From Neptunitalea chrysea (lineage in GTDB: Bacteria > Bacteroidota > Bacteroidia > Flavobacteriales > Flavobacteriaceae): DNA of 64,000 nucleotides. Of this stretch, positions 1 to 8,636 are shown in pieces (the first letter of the stretch is position 1; every line of letters begins with the position of its first letter). Below the pieces are notes generated by a model. The model was not told where the DNA came from. It was given only the letters and a program-made list of their open reading frames with translations, and ran no database searches. Location: positions 62,001-126,000 of the forward strand of contig NZ_BRVP01000006.1 in assembly GCF_027924145.1 (NCBI RefSeq), written 5' to 3'. The translations under genes were made by a program, and so were the position numbers.

Positions 1-2
1 TA

Positions 3-797
3 TATTGGTGGAGCGAAATTTTTATTCAGAAAAAGAATAAAGAAAATTATGGTGATCTTTTAGGTAAGTATTTAGTTGAAAAGATTTCGGGTAATAGGGT
101 TCATTGGTTTAATCCTAAGAAAAAATGGTTTTTAAAGAAGCCAATTGTTTACGCTACAATAGGAAGTATTCTGAGTCATGTAAAGAAAGATTGGATAGTG
201 TGGGGAAGTGGAATTATATTTAAAACAGATAAGGTTGAAAATGCAAAGTTTTTAGCTGTTCGGGGACCTCAATCAAGAAAACATTTATTAGCATTGGGAT
301 ATAGTGTGCCAGAGGTATATGGAGATCCGGGTTTATTGTTACCGGATTTTTATAACCCTGTTCATATAGAAAAGAAATATTCATTAGGAATTATACCTCA
401 TTATAATGATTATAAAATGGTTTCTGAAATGTATTTGGGTGATGATGATGTTAAAATAATAAACTTAATGACAAATGATATAGAGGGTACAACTGACGAG
501 ATTTTATCTTGTGAAAGTATTGTTTCTTCTTCTTTACACGGTATTATAATGGCGCATGCCTATAAGATACCTGCAGTTTGGGTAGAATTTTCAGATAAGG
601 TGCATGGTGATGGGGTTAAGTATCAGGATTATTTTGAATCTGTGAATATGGATTTTTATGAACCCTTAAAGGTATTAGATAAGTTGAGCAAGGAAGATTT
701 GGAAAAGTCTTTGAATGATTTGCCTTCTAAACCTGATGATAAAATTATTTCAACTTTAAAAATGGGGTTAATGGAAGTTTGCCCATTTAAACATTAA
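3..797 (+). CDS. Polysaccharide pyruvyl transferase family protein (5' partial)
   Basis: The reading frame is open from the window edge, so the start codon lies upstream and about 264 residues are visible. The first visible residues (YWWSEIF, then NYGDLLGKYL) and the later VWGSGIIF, RGPQSR, GDPGLLLPDFY, IIPHYNDY and SSSLHGIIMAHAY match the polysaccharide pyruvyl transferase family (PF04230). Members add a pyruvate ketal from phosphoenolpyruvate to a sugar of a surface glycan. The SSLHG stretch is the most conserved signature and is intact. Only 7 bp separate its stop from the next gene, an ABC-exporter ATPase, so it probably belongs to the same operon. Pyruvylation of this glycan is an inference from the family; the sugar acceptor cannot be read from the sequence. 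Confidence 0.85.
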   Translation, partial: YWWSEIFIQKKNKENYGDLLGKYLVEKISGNRVHWFNPKKKWFLKKPIVYATIGSILSHVKKDWIVWGSGIIFKTDKVENAKFLAVRGPQSRKHLLALGYSVPEVYGDPGLLLPDFYNPVHIEKKYSLGIIPHYNDYKMVSEMYLGDDDVKIINLMTNDIEGTTDEILSCESIVSSSLHGIIMAHAYKIPAVWVEFSDKVHGDGVKYQDYFESVNMDFYEPLKVLDKLSKEDLEKSLNDLPSKPDDKIISTLKMGLMEVCPFKH

Positions 798-804
798 ATT
801 AATT

Positions 805-2094
805 ATGAGTGTAATTTTAAAAGCTGAGAATATATCAAAGCAATATAGACTTGGGTTAGTAGGTACAGGTACGCTTTCTCATGATTTAAATAGATGGTGG
901 TATAAGGTAAGAGGTAAGGAAGACCCGTATTTAAAAATAGGTGATACTAATGATCGTAGTAAAAAAGGGAGCAGTGATTATGTTTGGGCTTTAAAAGATA
1001 TTAATTTTGAAGTGAAACAGGGGGAAGTGCTCGGTATTATTGGGAAAAATGGAGCAGGGAAGTCAACTTTACTAAAGATATTATCTAGGGTAACTTCTCC
1101 AACAACGGGTATAATTAAAACGGGAGGGAGAATAGCTTCCCTATTAGAAGTAGGTACTGGTTTTCACCCTGAGTTAACAGGAAGAGAGAATATTTACCTT
1201 AATGGGGCTATTTTAGGAATGAGTAAAGCTGAAATAACTTCTAAATTAGATGAAATAGTTGCTTTTAGCGGCTGTGAGCGTTATATAGATACTCCAGTAA
1301 AGCGTTATAGTAGTGGAATGAAAGTACGTTTAGCCTTTGCAGTGGCAGCACACCTAGAACCTGAGATATTGGTAGTTGACGAGGTTTTGGCAGTTGGAGA
1401 TGCTGAATTTCAAAAGAAAGCAATTGGTAAAATGCAGGATATCTCTAAGGGAGATGGAAGAACTGTTTTGTTTGTAAGTCATAACATGGCGGCAGTAAAG
1501 AATCTATGTACTAGAGGGATTATTTTGGAAAATGGAGGTGTTAAATTTGAAGGAGATATTGATTCATCTGTTGATGTATATTTGAATGATGGAGGAAGTA
1601 AAATGAAAGGGGAATTAAAAAGGACAGATGATAAAGTAAATGAAAAACTTTTTCACTTCACAGGTTTTCAAGTTGAGAATAAGTATGGAGAAGTTATTTC
1701 TCAGGTCTTATCAGGAGATGACATATATATAAGAATGTTTTATGAAGCCAAGGAAGAGTTGGTAAATGTGGTTGGCAGAATACAAATAAAAAATAGATTA
1801 GATGAGGTGATTTGTACACTGAACAATTATCATTGTGATGAACCTTTTAAAAAGATATCTAAAAAAGGTAGTTTTTTATGTTATATACCGATGATACCAT
1901 TTTTTGAAGGCCAGTTTAAGTTTGATTTAAGTTGTTTGTCCAACCTTAATCTATTAGAACATGTGGTTGATGCTGGAGTATTAAATGTACATAGTGGAGA
2001 TTTTTTTAAAACAGGACGTATTCCAAAAGATAAGAGGGGAGTTTTAATTACAAATAAATGGAGTAATGAGTCTAAAAATGAAAGCATACATTAG
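805..2094 (+). CDS. Polysaccharide ABC exporter ATP-binding protein, Wzt/TagH type with C-terminal domain
   Basis: This 429-residue protein is an ABC ATPase of the O-antigen/teichoic acid exporter class. Walker A (GKNGAGKST) is at about 80-88, the short signature YSSGM at 168-172, Walker B with catalytic Glu (ILVVDE) at 188-193, and the H-loop His at 226. The N-terminus has the insertion before Walker A that is typical of Wzt. After about residue 265 there is a separate, beta-rich domain of some 160 residues, like the C-terminal domain of Wzt, which in E. coli O8/O9a binds the modified non-reducing end of the finished chain. Its membrane partner (Wzm) is not in the window and probably lies upstream. 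The long C-terminus implies export of a capped polymer, with a modifying enzyme nearby supplying the cap. Confidence 0.9.
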   Translation: MSVILKAENISKQYRLGLVGTGTLSHDLNRWWYKVRGKEDPYLKIGDTNDRSKKGSSDYVWALKDINFEVKQGEVLGIIGKNGAGKSTLLKILSRVTSPTTGIIKTGGRIASLLEVGTGFHPELTGRENIYLNGAILGMSKAEITSKLDEIVAFSGCERYIDTPVKRYSSGMKVRLAFAVAAHLEPEILVVDEVLAVGDAEFQKKAIGKMQDISKGDGRTVLFVSHNMAAVKNLCTRGIILENGGVKFEGDIDSSVDVYLNDGGSKMKGELKRTDDKVNEKLFHFTGFQVENKYGEVISQVLSGDDIYIRMFYEAKEELVNVVGRIQIKNRLDEVICTLNNYHCDEPFKKISKKGSFLCYIPMIPFFEGQFKFDLSCLSNLNLLEHVVDAGVLNVHSGDFFKTGRIPKDKRGVLITNKWSNESKNESIH

Positions 2095-2638
2095 GCTTAA
2101 GACAATTATTAAAAAGGTACATCGGTTAGCCTTTAGCATTGTTTTTAAGGAGGTTTTTGTTGGGGATTTAGGTAATGTAAGTTCTAAAATAATTATAAAG
2201 AAGTTTACTTTAGGAAAAAACAATTTAAAGGTGCATTTGGGTAAGAATGTAACTATTTTGGATTACGTTATTATACAAGGTTCTAGTTCACTTTATATAG
2301 ATGATAATTCATTTATTGGAGAATTTTCTGTTATAGGAGTTAACAAGGAAATTAAGATAGGTAAGAATGTGATGATAGCTCAGGCTGTATCAATTAGAGA
2401 TACAGATCATGAATTTAGAAATGTTACGAAACCAATGAAATATCAAGGTATTACTACTTCAGCTATATTTATCGAAGATGATGTCTGGATAGGTTATGGA
2501 GCAGTAATAACTAAAGGGGTAAAAATAGGTAAAGGATCCATAATAGCAGCTAATGCTGTAGTAACAAAAGATGTTCCTGAAGGATCTATAGTTGCGGGAG
2601 TACCTGCTAGGGTGATTAAAAAGCGTGTATTAGATTAA
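2066..2638 (+). CDS. Acyltransferase with left-handed beta-helix (hexapeptide repeat)
   Basis: The 190-residue protein carries repeated hexapeptides ([LIV]-G-x4) from about residue 50 to 175, for example IGEFSVIGV, IGKNVMIAQ, IGYGAVITK and IGKGSIIAA. It ends in the VPEGSIVAGVPARVIK signature of the maltose/galactoside acetyltransferase (LbH) family. A His in RDTDHEF (about residue 112) sits where the catalytic His of these enzymes lies. The likely role is O- or N-acetylation of a sugar of the glycan with acetyl-CoA. The ATG at 2066 overlaps the preceding gene by 29 bp; an ATG at 2078 is an equally possible start. Its place directly after the exporter ATPase suggests a polymer-decorating job. 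Confidence 0.85.
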   Translation: MSLKMKAYIRLKTIIKKVHRLAFSIVFKEVFVGDLGNVSSKIIIKKFTLGKNNLKVHLGKNVTILDYVIIQGSSSLYIDDNSFIGEFSVIGVNKEIKIGKNVMIAQAVSIRDTDHEFRNVTKPMKYQGITTSAIFIEDDVWIGYGAVITKGVKIGKGSIIAANAVVTKDVPEGSIVAGVPARVIKKRVLD

Positions 2639-2660
2639 TCTTTATAAAGATTAGATATTT

Positions 2661-3347
2661 ATGTTAGGTATAAATGCGAATATTAAGAAATACCATATGA
2701 AATTTAGATTTAAATTGTATAAATCTAAGAGTCATATAAATGCATTACTTGTAAAAAGAGCATTTTTATTCTATAAGGAGCATAGATCTTTATTTTTACA
2801 TATTCCCAAATCTGCAGGTGTATCAATGCACTATTCTTTATATGAAACTGACTCTTATGGACATATTCCACTAAAGGATTATTATAAATTGTTTGGAAAA
2901 AGGGAGGTGAAGAAATGTTTTAAGTTTTGTTTTGTAAGAGATCCATATGAAAGATTGTATTCAGCGTATTCTTATTTAAAAAAAGGAGGTAGAGGATGTC
3001 CTATTGATTTAAAATATAAAGAATATTTAACCCCTATAGAAGATTTTGAAGATTTTGTTTTAAACTACTTAGATAGAAGAGAGATTAGGGAAATGGAACA
3101 TTTTAGGAGTCAAACTTTTTATTTAGTAAATAAACGAGGGAAATTGAATATAGATTTTATTGGTAGATATGAATCTATTGAGCAGGATTTTGGAAGATTA
3201 TGTGAGCTGTTGAGTACGAAAAAAGGTACTTTACTTAAAGTGAATAAAAATAAAGATAAGGATCCCTATGTTTTAACTACAGAGGTTAAAGAAATTATAT
3301 ATAATGCTTATAAAGAGGATTTTATAAATTTTGGATATAGAAGATAA
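2661..3347 (+). CDS. Sulfotransferase family 2-like protein (glycan sulfotransferase)
   Basis: The protein (228 residues) has both PAPS-binding elements of the carbohydrate sulfotransferases (PF03567 group). The 5'-phosphosulfate loop LFLHIPKSAGVS is at about 44-55 and the 3'-phosphate motif FVRDPYERLYSAY at about 91-103. It is shorter than eukaryotic members but typical of bacterial ones. No membrane segment or signal peptide is visible, so it should act in the cytoplasm on a nucleotide- or lipid-linked sugar. It lies among glycosyltransferases, so the probable substrate is a residue of the surface glycan. The base composition is strikingly AT-rich, as in its neighbours up to about 7.5 kb. 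Confidence 0.85.
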   Translation: MLGINANIKKYHMKFRFKLYKSKSHINALLVKRAFLFYKEHRSLFLHIPKSAGVSMHYSLYETDSYGHIPLKDYYKLFGKREVKKCFKFCFVRDPYERLYSAYSYLKKGGRGCPIDLKYKEYLTPIEDFEDFVLNYLDRREIREMEHFRSQTFYLVNKRGKLNIDFIGRYESIEQDFGRLCELLSTKKGTLLKVNKNKDKDPYVLTTEVKEIIYNAYKEDFINFGYRR

Positions 3348-3354
3348 AAATATA

Positions 3355-4239
3355 ATGTTAGCAATTGTAATACCTTATTTTAAGATAAAGTATTTTAAAC
3401 ACACACTTGACTCATTATTGATACAAACAGATAAAAAATTTGTAGTATATATAGGGGATGATGGTAGTCCAGAAAATCCAGAGGCTCTCTTAAATCAATA
3501 TGAAGGTAGGATCAATTATGTATATCATAGATTTAAAGAGAATATGGGGCAAAATTCTCTTGTGAAACACTGGGAAAGATGTCTTGATTTGGTTGATAAT
3601 GAAAATTGGGTGATGATTTTAGGAGACGACGATGTCCTCGAAAGAAATGTAGTTTCTGAATTTTATATTAATAGTAAAGAAATTCAAAAACATAATGTTT
3701 CTGTTGTCCGTTATTCCTCGATTAAGATTAATCATTTTGGCGACGAAATTTCTAAAGTTTATCATCATAAGAGCATTGAGGAAGCAAAAGAGATTTTATT
3801 TACTGGTAAGAGAAACTCCTTAAGTGAGTATATTTTTAATTATCCTTGTTTATTGAAGAAGGGGTTTAGAGATTTTCCACTTGCATGGTACTCTGATGTA
3901 TTGGCTGTTTTGGAGATTTCAGAATTTGGAAATATTTTTAGTATAAATAGTGCAATATTAAAGATAAGAATATCTAAAGAAAGTATTTCAGGAAGTGATT
4001 TTTATTATAAGTGTAAAGAAAAGTCTCGTTTATTATTTTATTCTATACTTATAAAAAAATATCAAAGTCATTTTTCAACAGAACAGCAAGAGGAATTAAT
4101 TAAAAGACTATGTAAAACGTATGTAAATAATAAAAAAGTATTATTTTGGTATATAAAAATCAACTCATTATTCATAATGAAATTTAACTTTAAAGCAATT
4201 TATTGTTTTCATAAATTAATATCTAAAAGTTTATTATGA
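3355..4239 (+). CDS. Glycosyltransferase family 2
   Basis: A GT-A fold glycosyltransferase of family 2. It begins MLAIVIPYFK, has the nucleotide-binding IGDDGS at about 33-38 and the metal-binding DxD as GDDD at about 90-93, followed by a variable acceptor region. I chose the ATG at 3355 (294 residues). The frame is open to a TTG at 3331, but that would overlap the sulfotransferase gene by 17 bp, and the GT2 core begins right at the ATG. The stop codon overlaps the start of the next gene (ATGA), which indicates translational coupling. Donor and acceptor cannot be predicted. Confidence 0.85.
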   Translation: MLAIVIPYFKIKYFKHTLDSLLIQTDKKFVVYIGDDGSPENPEALLNQYEGRINYVYHRFKENMGQNSLVKHWERCLDLVDNENWVMILGDDDVLERNVVSEFYINSKEIQKHNVSVVRYSSIKINHFGDEISKVYHHKSIEEAKEILFTGKRNSLSEYIFNYPCLLKKGFRDFPLAWYSDVLAVLEISEFGNIFSINSAILKIRISKESISGSDFYYKCKEKSRLLFYSILIKKYQSHFSTEQQEELIKRLCKTYVNNKKVLFWYIKINSLFIMKFNFKAIYCFHKLISKSLL

Positions 4240-5252
4240 GATTGGGTATTAATGAAGTGAAAGATATAAAGACTAAGATTCAAACATGTTTACACAGAGT
4301 AATAATACCTTTATTTATACCAAATGAAGAAGGGTATTATAAACAGGCATACGAAATTTTTTTGATTACTATAAAATCCATTTTAATAACAACTAATAAT
4401 GTTAAAATTTCTGTAATAGCTAATGGTTGTGGAAAACAAGTTATTAAAAAGCTTTTTGATTTATTTGATCAAGGTGTTATAAATGAGTTGATAATAGAAG
4501 CAGATCCAATAGGAAAATTAAATAGTTTGCTAAAAGTTTTAAGAACAGTAGAAGAAGATTTTGTTACTGTTTCGGATGCCGATGTTTTGTTTTTAAACGA
4601 TTGGGAAAAAGAAGTGATGAATGTTTTTAGTGAGTTTCCTAAAGCTGGTGCCGTATGCCCTACGCCAGTTTTTAGAAAACATAATAATTATACTCAAAAT
4701 ATTTGGATAGATTATTTGTTTTCTAGAAAGATGTGTTTTACTCCAGTTAAAAATCCGGCTGCTATGACACGATTTGCAAATAGCATTGGATGGCCTTGGT
4801 TAGATGAGAAGTATAAAGATGTATATTTGACTTTAGAAAATAATAACGGTTTTAAAGCCATGGTAGGATCTAGTCATTTTGTTTCTACTTATAGAAAACA
4901 AGTATTTCAAATGTTGCCTACCAGTAATACTCTGTTTCAGTTAGGAGGAAATAGTGAAGGAAAATATTTAGATGAAATAGTTGTGAAGTCGGGTAGATAT
5001 AGATTATCTACAATTGATAATTACGCTTATCATATGGGGAATAAATTGGAAAATTGGCACTTAGAAAGGTTTAATTTATTGGAAAAAGAGAATGTTGAGA
5101 GGGATTTTATTAAAAGTGAAAAAATTAAAACCCATAAAATGGGATATTTTTTTAAGAGGAAACTTTATTCAATCATCTTTTCTTCAACGCTTTTAAAACA
5201 TTTAATATATAAATTTAAGGGACTTAGTACATCCCAAATTAAGGACTTTTAA
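4236..5252 (+). CDS. Putative GT-A glycosyltransferase
   Basis: This 338-residue protein resembles GT-A glycosyltransferases: a Rossmann-like N-terminal half, then VSDADVLFL with a DxD-type DAD at 114-116. After that comes a long, less conserved segment with a GSSHFVSTYRK stretch, and a Leu/Ile-rich C-terminus. The N-terminus (first 25 residues) is basic and has no signal peptide. It overlaps the preceding GT2 gene by 4 bp and its TAA is followed immediately by the ATG of the next gene, so the three are surely cotranscribed. Family assignment beyond GT-A is uncertain; the donor sugar is unknown. Confidence 0.7.
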   Translation: MRLGINEVKDIKTKIQTCLHRVIIPLFIPNEEGYYKQAYEIFLITIKSILITTNNVKISVIANGCGKQVIKKLFDLFDQGVINELIIEADPIGKLNSLLKVLRTVEEDFVTVSDADVLFLNDWEKEVMNVFSEFPKAGAVCPTPVFRKHNNYTQNIWIDYLFSRKMCFTPVKNPAAMTRFANSIGWPWLDEKYKDVYLTLENNNGFKAMVGSSHFVSTYRKQVFQMLPTSNTLFQLGGNSEGKYLDEIVVKSGRYRLSTIDNYAYHMGNKLENWHLERFNLLEKENVERDFIKSEKIKTHKMGYFFKRKLYSIIFSSTLLKHLIYKFKGLSTSQIKDF

Positions 5253-6080
5253 ATGAGCAACCATTCTCTAGTAGTTCACATAGGATTGCATAAAACTGGG
5301 ACCACTTTTATGCAGAATGCTCTATTTCCTCTTTTTAAGGACGTTCTGATTGTTAGGGCTTGGTACACACACCGAAAAATAACTGATATGCCAATTCAAG
5401 AAAGAATAATAATCACTGATGAAGGCATATCAGGAGATCCATGGAAAGGAGATTATTTTAATTCTTTTGAGCAAAATATACTGAAAATAAAAAAAATATA
5501 TGGAAATCCTAAGATAGTTTTAGGAATAAGGAAGCACAAAGATTTTATTTTATCTATATACAAACAGCATCTACACCAAAAAGGCTATAAAGATTTTTCA
5601 GAGATTTTTAATATTGAGAATTCCGGATTAATAAAACATAAAGATATTTTATTTCATCCGAGAATAGAAGTTTTAAATAGGAATTTTGAAAATGTTTTTA
5701 TTTATACACAAGAATCATTGAATGATGATTTATTTTTTTTTACATCACAATTAGCTGATTTTTTAAATGTTACCTATGATAAATCTAAATTATTAAGCGT
5801 TCTAGGAAAGAAAGAAAATACTGGGGTAAGTAGCGTTTTTCAAGTGAATTTATTAAAAAGATTAAACAGATTGAACAGCTCTTCTTTTATGCCAAATTTA
5901 TATTCTGAAAGGCTTAACAAATATAAATTAACCCCTAGAGACCTTTGTCAGAATAAATTTAAAAATATAAAATCTGAAAAGTTTTCTCTAACAGCTGATA
6001 TGGAAGCTTTTATACAAGATAACTACAAGAAAGACTGGGATGAGTCTATGGACTATGTTAATACTATAAAATCTATTTGA
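5253..6080 (+). CDS. Sulfotransferase-like P-loop protein
   Basis: The 275-residue protein opens with HIGLHKTGTTFMQ (about 9-21). This is the 5'-phosphosulfate-binding loop of sulfotransferases, in the variant with K-T-G-T-T. A stretch GIRKHKDFILSIYKQHL follows at about residue 92 and fits the 3'-phosphate-binding Arg...Ser-x-Tyr element. The rest is charged and without membrane segments. It differs clearly from the sulfotransferase 2.6 kb upstream, so the cluster has two unrelated-looking enzymes that may sulfate two different sugars or positions. Substrate unknown; the family call rests on the P-loop and the downstream Arg motif. Confidence 0.75.
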   Translation: MSNHSLVVHIGLHKTGTTFMQNALFPLFKDVLIVRAWYTHRKITDMPIQERIIITDEGISGDPWKGDYFNSFEQNILKIKKIYGNPKIVLGIRKHKDFILSIYKQHLHQKGYKDFSEIFNIENSGLIKHKDILFHPRIEVLNRNFENVFIYTQESLNDDLFFFTSQLADFLNVTYDKSKLLSVLGKKENTGVSSVFQVNLLKRLNRLNSSSFMPNLYSERLNKYKLTPRDLCQNKFKNIKSEKFSLTADMEAFIQDNYKKDWDESMDYVNTIKSI

Positions 6081-6102
6081 TTTGAAAGAAGAAAATCAAT
6101 TG

Positions 6103-7533
6103 ATGAAAAATATTTTCCACACGTTAGAGGCAAATTTTCCAGTTGAAAATTGGAAAGTTAATGGCATAGGGATTTGGCCTTATCTTAGAATCAAAATATA
6201 TATTCATTTATTATCTATAAGTATTAATTCTGGTGGTCGACAAGAGAAAAAGAATGATTTAAAAAAAACTACTGTTATTGCCAAAAATAGACATAGTATC
6301 ATAACTGATTTTTTGGTGGCGTTTAAAGGTTTTTTCAATTTTTTAAGGGAATTAAAGACCAAAAAAATAGTTTTCTTTGGATCTCATAGTCAAAGAGTAC
6401 TACATGAAGGGTGTTGGTTCAACCGCTTTTTTGATAGTATGGTAAATACATATAAAATTGACAAAGAAGTCTATATGGTAGAGTATCTTCAAGAACTTGA
6501 TAATACTTATAACCCGAATTCTATCATTTGTTTAGACAAAAACCTAAATTTTTATAAAACGGTTTTTTTTTGGAGAAAAAGAATTAAAAGAAAATCAGAT
6601 ATTTATTTGAAAAACTATGATCTGTTTTTAAATTATATCCAACAAGAACTAAATATATCTCCAACGGAATTGAGAATACAGGAATCTAATATTATTGATT
6701 GGACAAACAAAATAATCTTTTTATCTGGATTTTATAGAATTTTTTTCAAGCGTGTGAAACCAAGCAAAATAGTTTTTGCTGGTTATTATGGATGGGATAA
6801 TTTGTACGCTGCTATTTATCAAGCAAATAAAATGAAGATTATGACCGTTGATTCACAGACAAACCATATGGTCTTTTCTGATTGGACAAAAATTCCTGAG
6901 AGAGGATATGATTTAATGCCTAAGAAGTATTGGAATTGGGATGAGATTTCTAAAAATAACATTGATACATGGGCTTCTAAAACTAATGATGTGTTGGCTT
7001 ATGTAGTAGGACAATCATATTTGGGCTACTGTAAAAGCAAGTATCAAAATTCTAGTGATGAAAAAATAATTTTTTTTAGTCTACAAACTTTTGAATTAGA
7101 AGAAATGATACCTAATGGAATTATTAGTTTTATTAAGAATACTAATTATAAATGGATATTTAGGTTACATCCTAGAAATACTTTTACGCCACAGGAATTA
7201 AGTGTGTTTATAAAAAATAGAGTAGTAGAAGATTTGAACTATGAGATTCAAGACTCTAGGTCGGTTCCGATTAGCGAGGTACTTTGTTCTTGTTTTTTGC
7301 ATATTACAGGATTTTCTGGATGTTTATTGGAATCCAAAATGATGGGCGTATCAACTATATTAATACACCCTTTGGGAGAAGAAATGTTTGAAGATTATAT
7401 AGATGAAAAAACGGTATTTTTTGTAAATGGTAAGGATGATTTTTTTTATGAAAAAATTATTGAGATAATATCTAATTTAGAATATAAAATTTCTATTTCT
7501 CAGAATTTTTATATTCATAATCCTTTAGATTAA
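6103..7533 (+). CDS. Uncharacterised polysaccharide-cluster protein, possible GT-B transferase
   Basis: I do not recognise a named family with certainty. The 476-residue protein starts with an N-terminal block containing NWKVNGIGIWPYLRI, a pattern I associate with unassigned proteins of O-antigen loci. The C-terminal third reads like a GT-B nucleotide-binding domain: FRLHPRN, then a Ser-rich SVPISEVLC and HITGFSGCLLESKMMGV, comparable to the H-x-S-S...E-x3-G region of CDP-glycerol/polysialic-type transferases. No transmembrane segment is evident. I prefer the ATG at 6103 over a TTG at 6082 because TTG starts are rare here. The upstream gene ends at 6080, so it is in the same operon. Function is unknown; a transferase or chain modification role is inferred. 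Confidence 0.6.
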   Translation: MKNIFHTLEANFPVENWKVNGIGIWPYLRIKIYIHLLSISINSGGRQEKKNDLKKTTVIAKNRHSIITDFLVAFKGFFNFLRELKTKKIVFFGSHSQRVLHEGCWFNRFFDSMVNTYKIDKEVYMVEYLQELDNTYNPNSIICLDKNLNFYKTVFFWRKRIKRKSDIYLKNYDLFLNYIQQELNISPTELRIQESNIIDWTNKIIFLSGFYRIFFKRVKPSKIVFAGYYGWDNLYAAIYQANKMKIMTVDSQTNHMVFSDWTKIPERGYDLMPKKYWNWDEISKNNIDTWASKTNDVLAYVVGQSYLGYCKSKYQNSSDEKIIFFSLQTFELEEMIPNGIISFIKNTNYKWIFRLHPRNTFTPQELSVFIKNRVVEDLNYEIQDSRSVPISEVLCSCFLHITGFSGCLLESKMMGVSTILIHPLGEEMFEDYIDEKTVFFVNGKDDFFYEKIIEIISNLEYKISISQNFYIHNPLD

Positions 7534-7556
7534 TTATGAAATTATGTTACTAATAT

Positions 7557-8636
7557 ATGCTAACAATTGTATTAACATACCGAAATAGAGATTTATACAT
7601 AGTTAAACGATGTTTAGATTCGTTATATCAGCAATCTGATGAAGATTTTAAGCTGTTTTTAGTAGATTATGGTAGCGATAATAGTTTTGTAGAGCAGTTA
7701 GAAAAGTTATTGGAGGACTATACTTTTGTGACAAGTATTTATGTTTCTACACAGGGTCAGTTATGGAATAAAAGCAGAGCTATAAATATTGCATTTAAGA
7801 AATGTAAGACACCTTATTTCTTAATGGGTGATATTGATTTGGTATATCATAAGGATATGGTGAAATACTGTAAAGAAATGATGAAGCAGTATGATTGTGT
7901 TTATTTTAAATATGGTTTTTTATCGGAAGAGGAAACCAAAAAGGATTTGGGATTTAATGAATATGAGACAGAATTCTATGGGAATCAAGATGTTACAGGG
8001 ACTACGTTATACAGAACGGATGTATTAAAATCAATTAATGGGTATGATGAATTTTATCATGGTTGGGGAGCTGAAGATACCGATGTTCATCTTCGATTAA
8101 AAAACGCAGGGTATGATGTATATTTTTATGAGAAAGAAATTCTTGTAAAACATCAATGGCATCCAAAGGCGTACAGATCAAAAAATAGCACGGCTCCATT
8201 TCATACCAATTTAGAACGTATTAATCACGATTATATGTGGCAACAATTTCATTCGGGAGCCACTGTAGCAAATACAAAATTTAATTGGGGGGAACTTACT
8301 TCCGAATCACAGGTACAAAAACTAAAAAATATAGATAGGGAGATGAAAATTACAACCGAGAAAAGGAAGTTAGATGCTTTATTGTTTGGTGTACTTCCCG
8401 AATTATCAGTCTCTGTAGAATTAATTATAACCTATGAAAAAGGCGCTAAAAGCTTAAAGAATCAGATAAAGAAGATTCTTGGCAGGAAGAGCATTCATTC
8501 ATATACAATAGAGGAAGCAAATAATATGTTGTTGTTACAATTAATAAGTCATCATAGATTAGCGTCTTATAATTATTCAATTAACTGGAGCAACGATGAA
8601 ATTGTCTTAACTTTTACTCCGTATGAGAAAGCCTAA
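7557..8636 (+). CDS. Glycosyltransferase family 2 with galactosyltransferase-type C-terminal motif
   Basis: This 359-residue GT-A enzyme starts MLTIVLTYRNRD, has VDYGSDNS at about 36-43 and the metal-binding motif GDIDLVYH with DID at 92-94. Further on, GYDEFYHGWGAEDTDVHLR is the GWGxEDxD signature of the galactosyltransferase C-terminal family (PF02709), which in chondroitin-polymerase and beta-1,4-galactosyltransferase relatives holds the catalytic acid. After about residue 235 there is an extra region of unknown role. It overlaps the next glycosyltransferase by 14 bp. From here on the DNA is visibly less AT-rich than the preceding 7 kb. Confidence 0.85.
   Translation: MLTIVLTYRNRDLYIVKRCLDSLYQQSDEDFKLFLVDYGSDNSFVEQLEKLLEDYTFVTSIYVSTQGQLWNKSRAINIAFKKCKTPYFLMGDIDLVYHKDMVKYCKEMMKQYDCVYFKYGFLSEEETKKDLGFNEYETEFYGNQDVTGTTLYRTDVLKSINGYDEFYHGWGAEDTDVHLRLKNAGYDVYFYEKEILVKHQWHPKAYRSKNSTAPFHTNLERINHDYMWQQFHSGATVANTKFNWGELTSESQVQKLKNIDREMKITTEKRKLDALLFGVLPELSVSVELIITYEKGAKSLKNQIKKILGRKSIHSYTIEEANNMLLLQLISHHRLASYNYSINWSNDEIVLTFTPYEKA

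Noticed and set aside
3331-3354. TTG start for the GT2 gene (likewise TTG at 6082, 28354 and 32558)
   Set aside because: In each case an ATG lies a few codons downstream at the right place for the protein family, and TTG use would create or enlarge overlaps.
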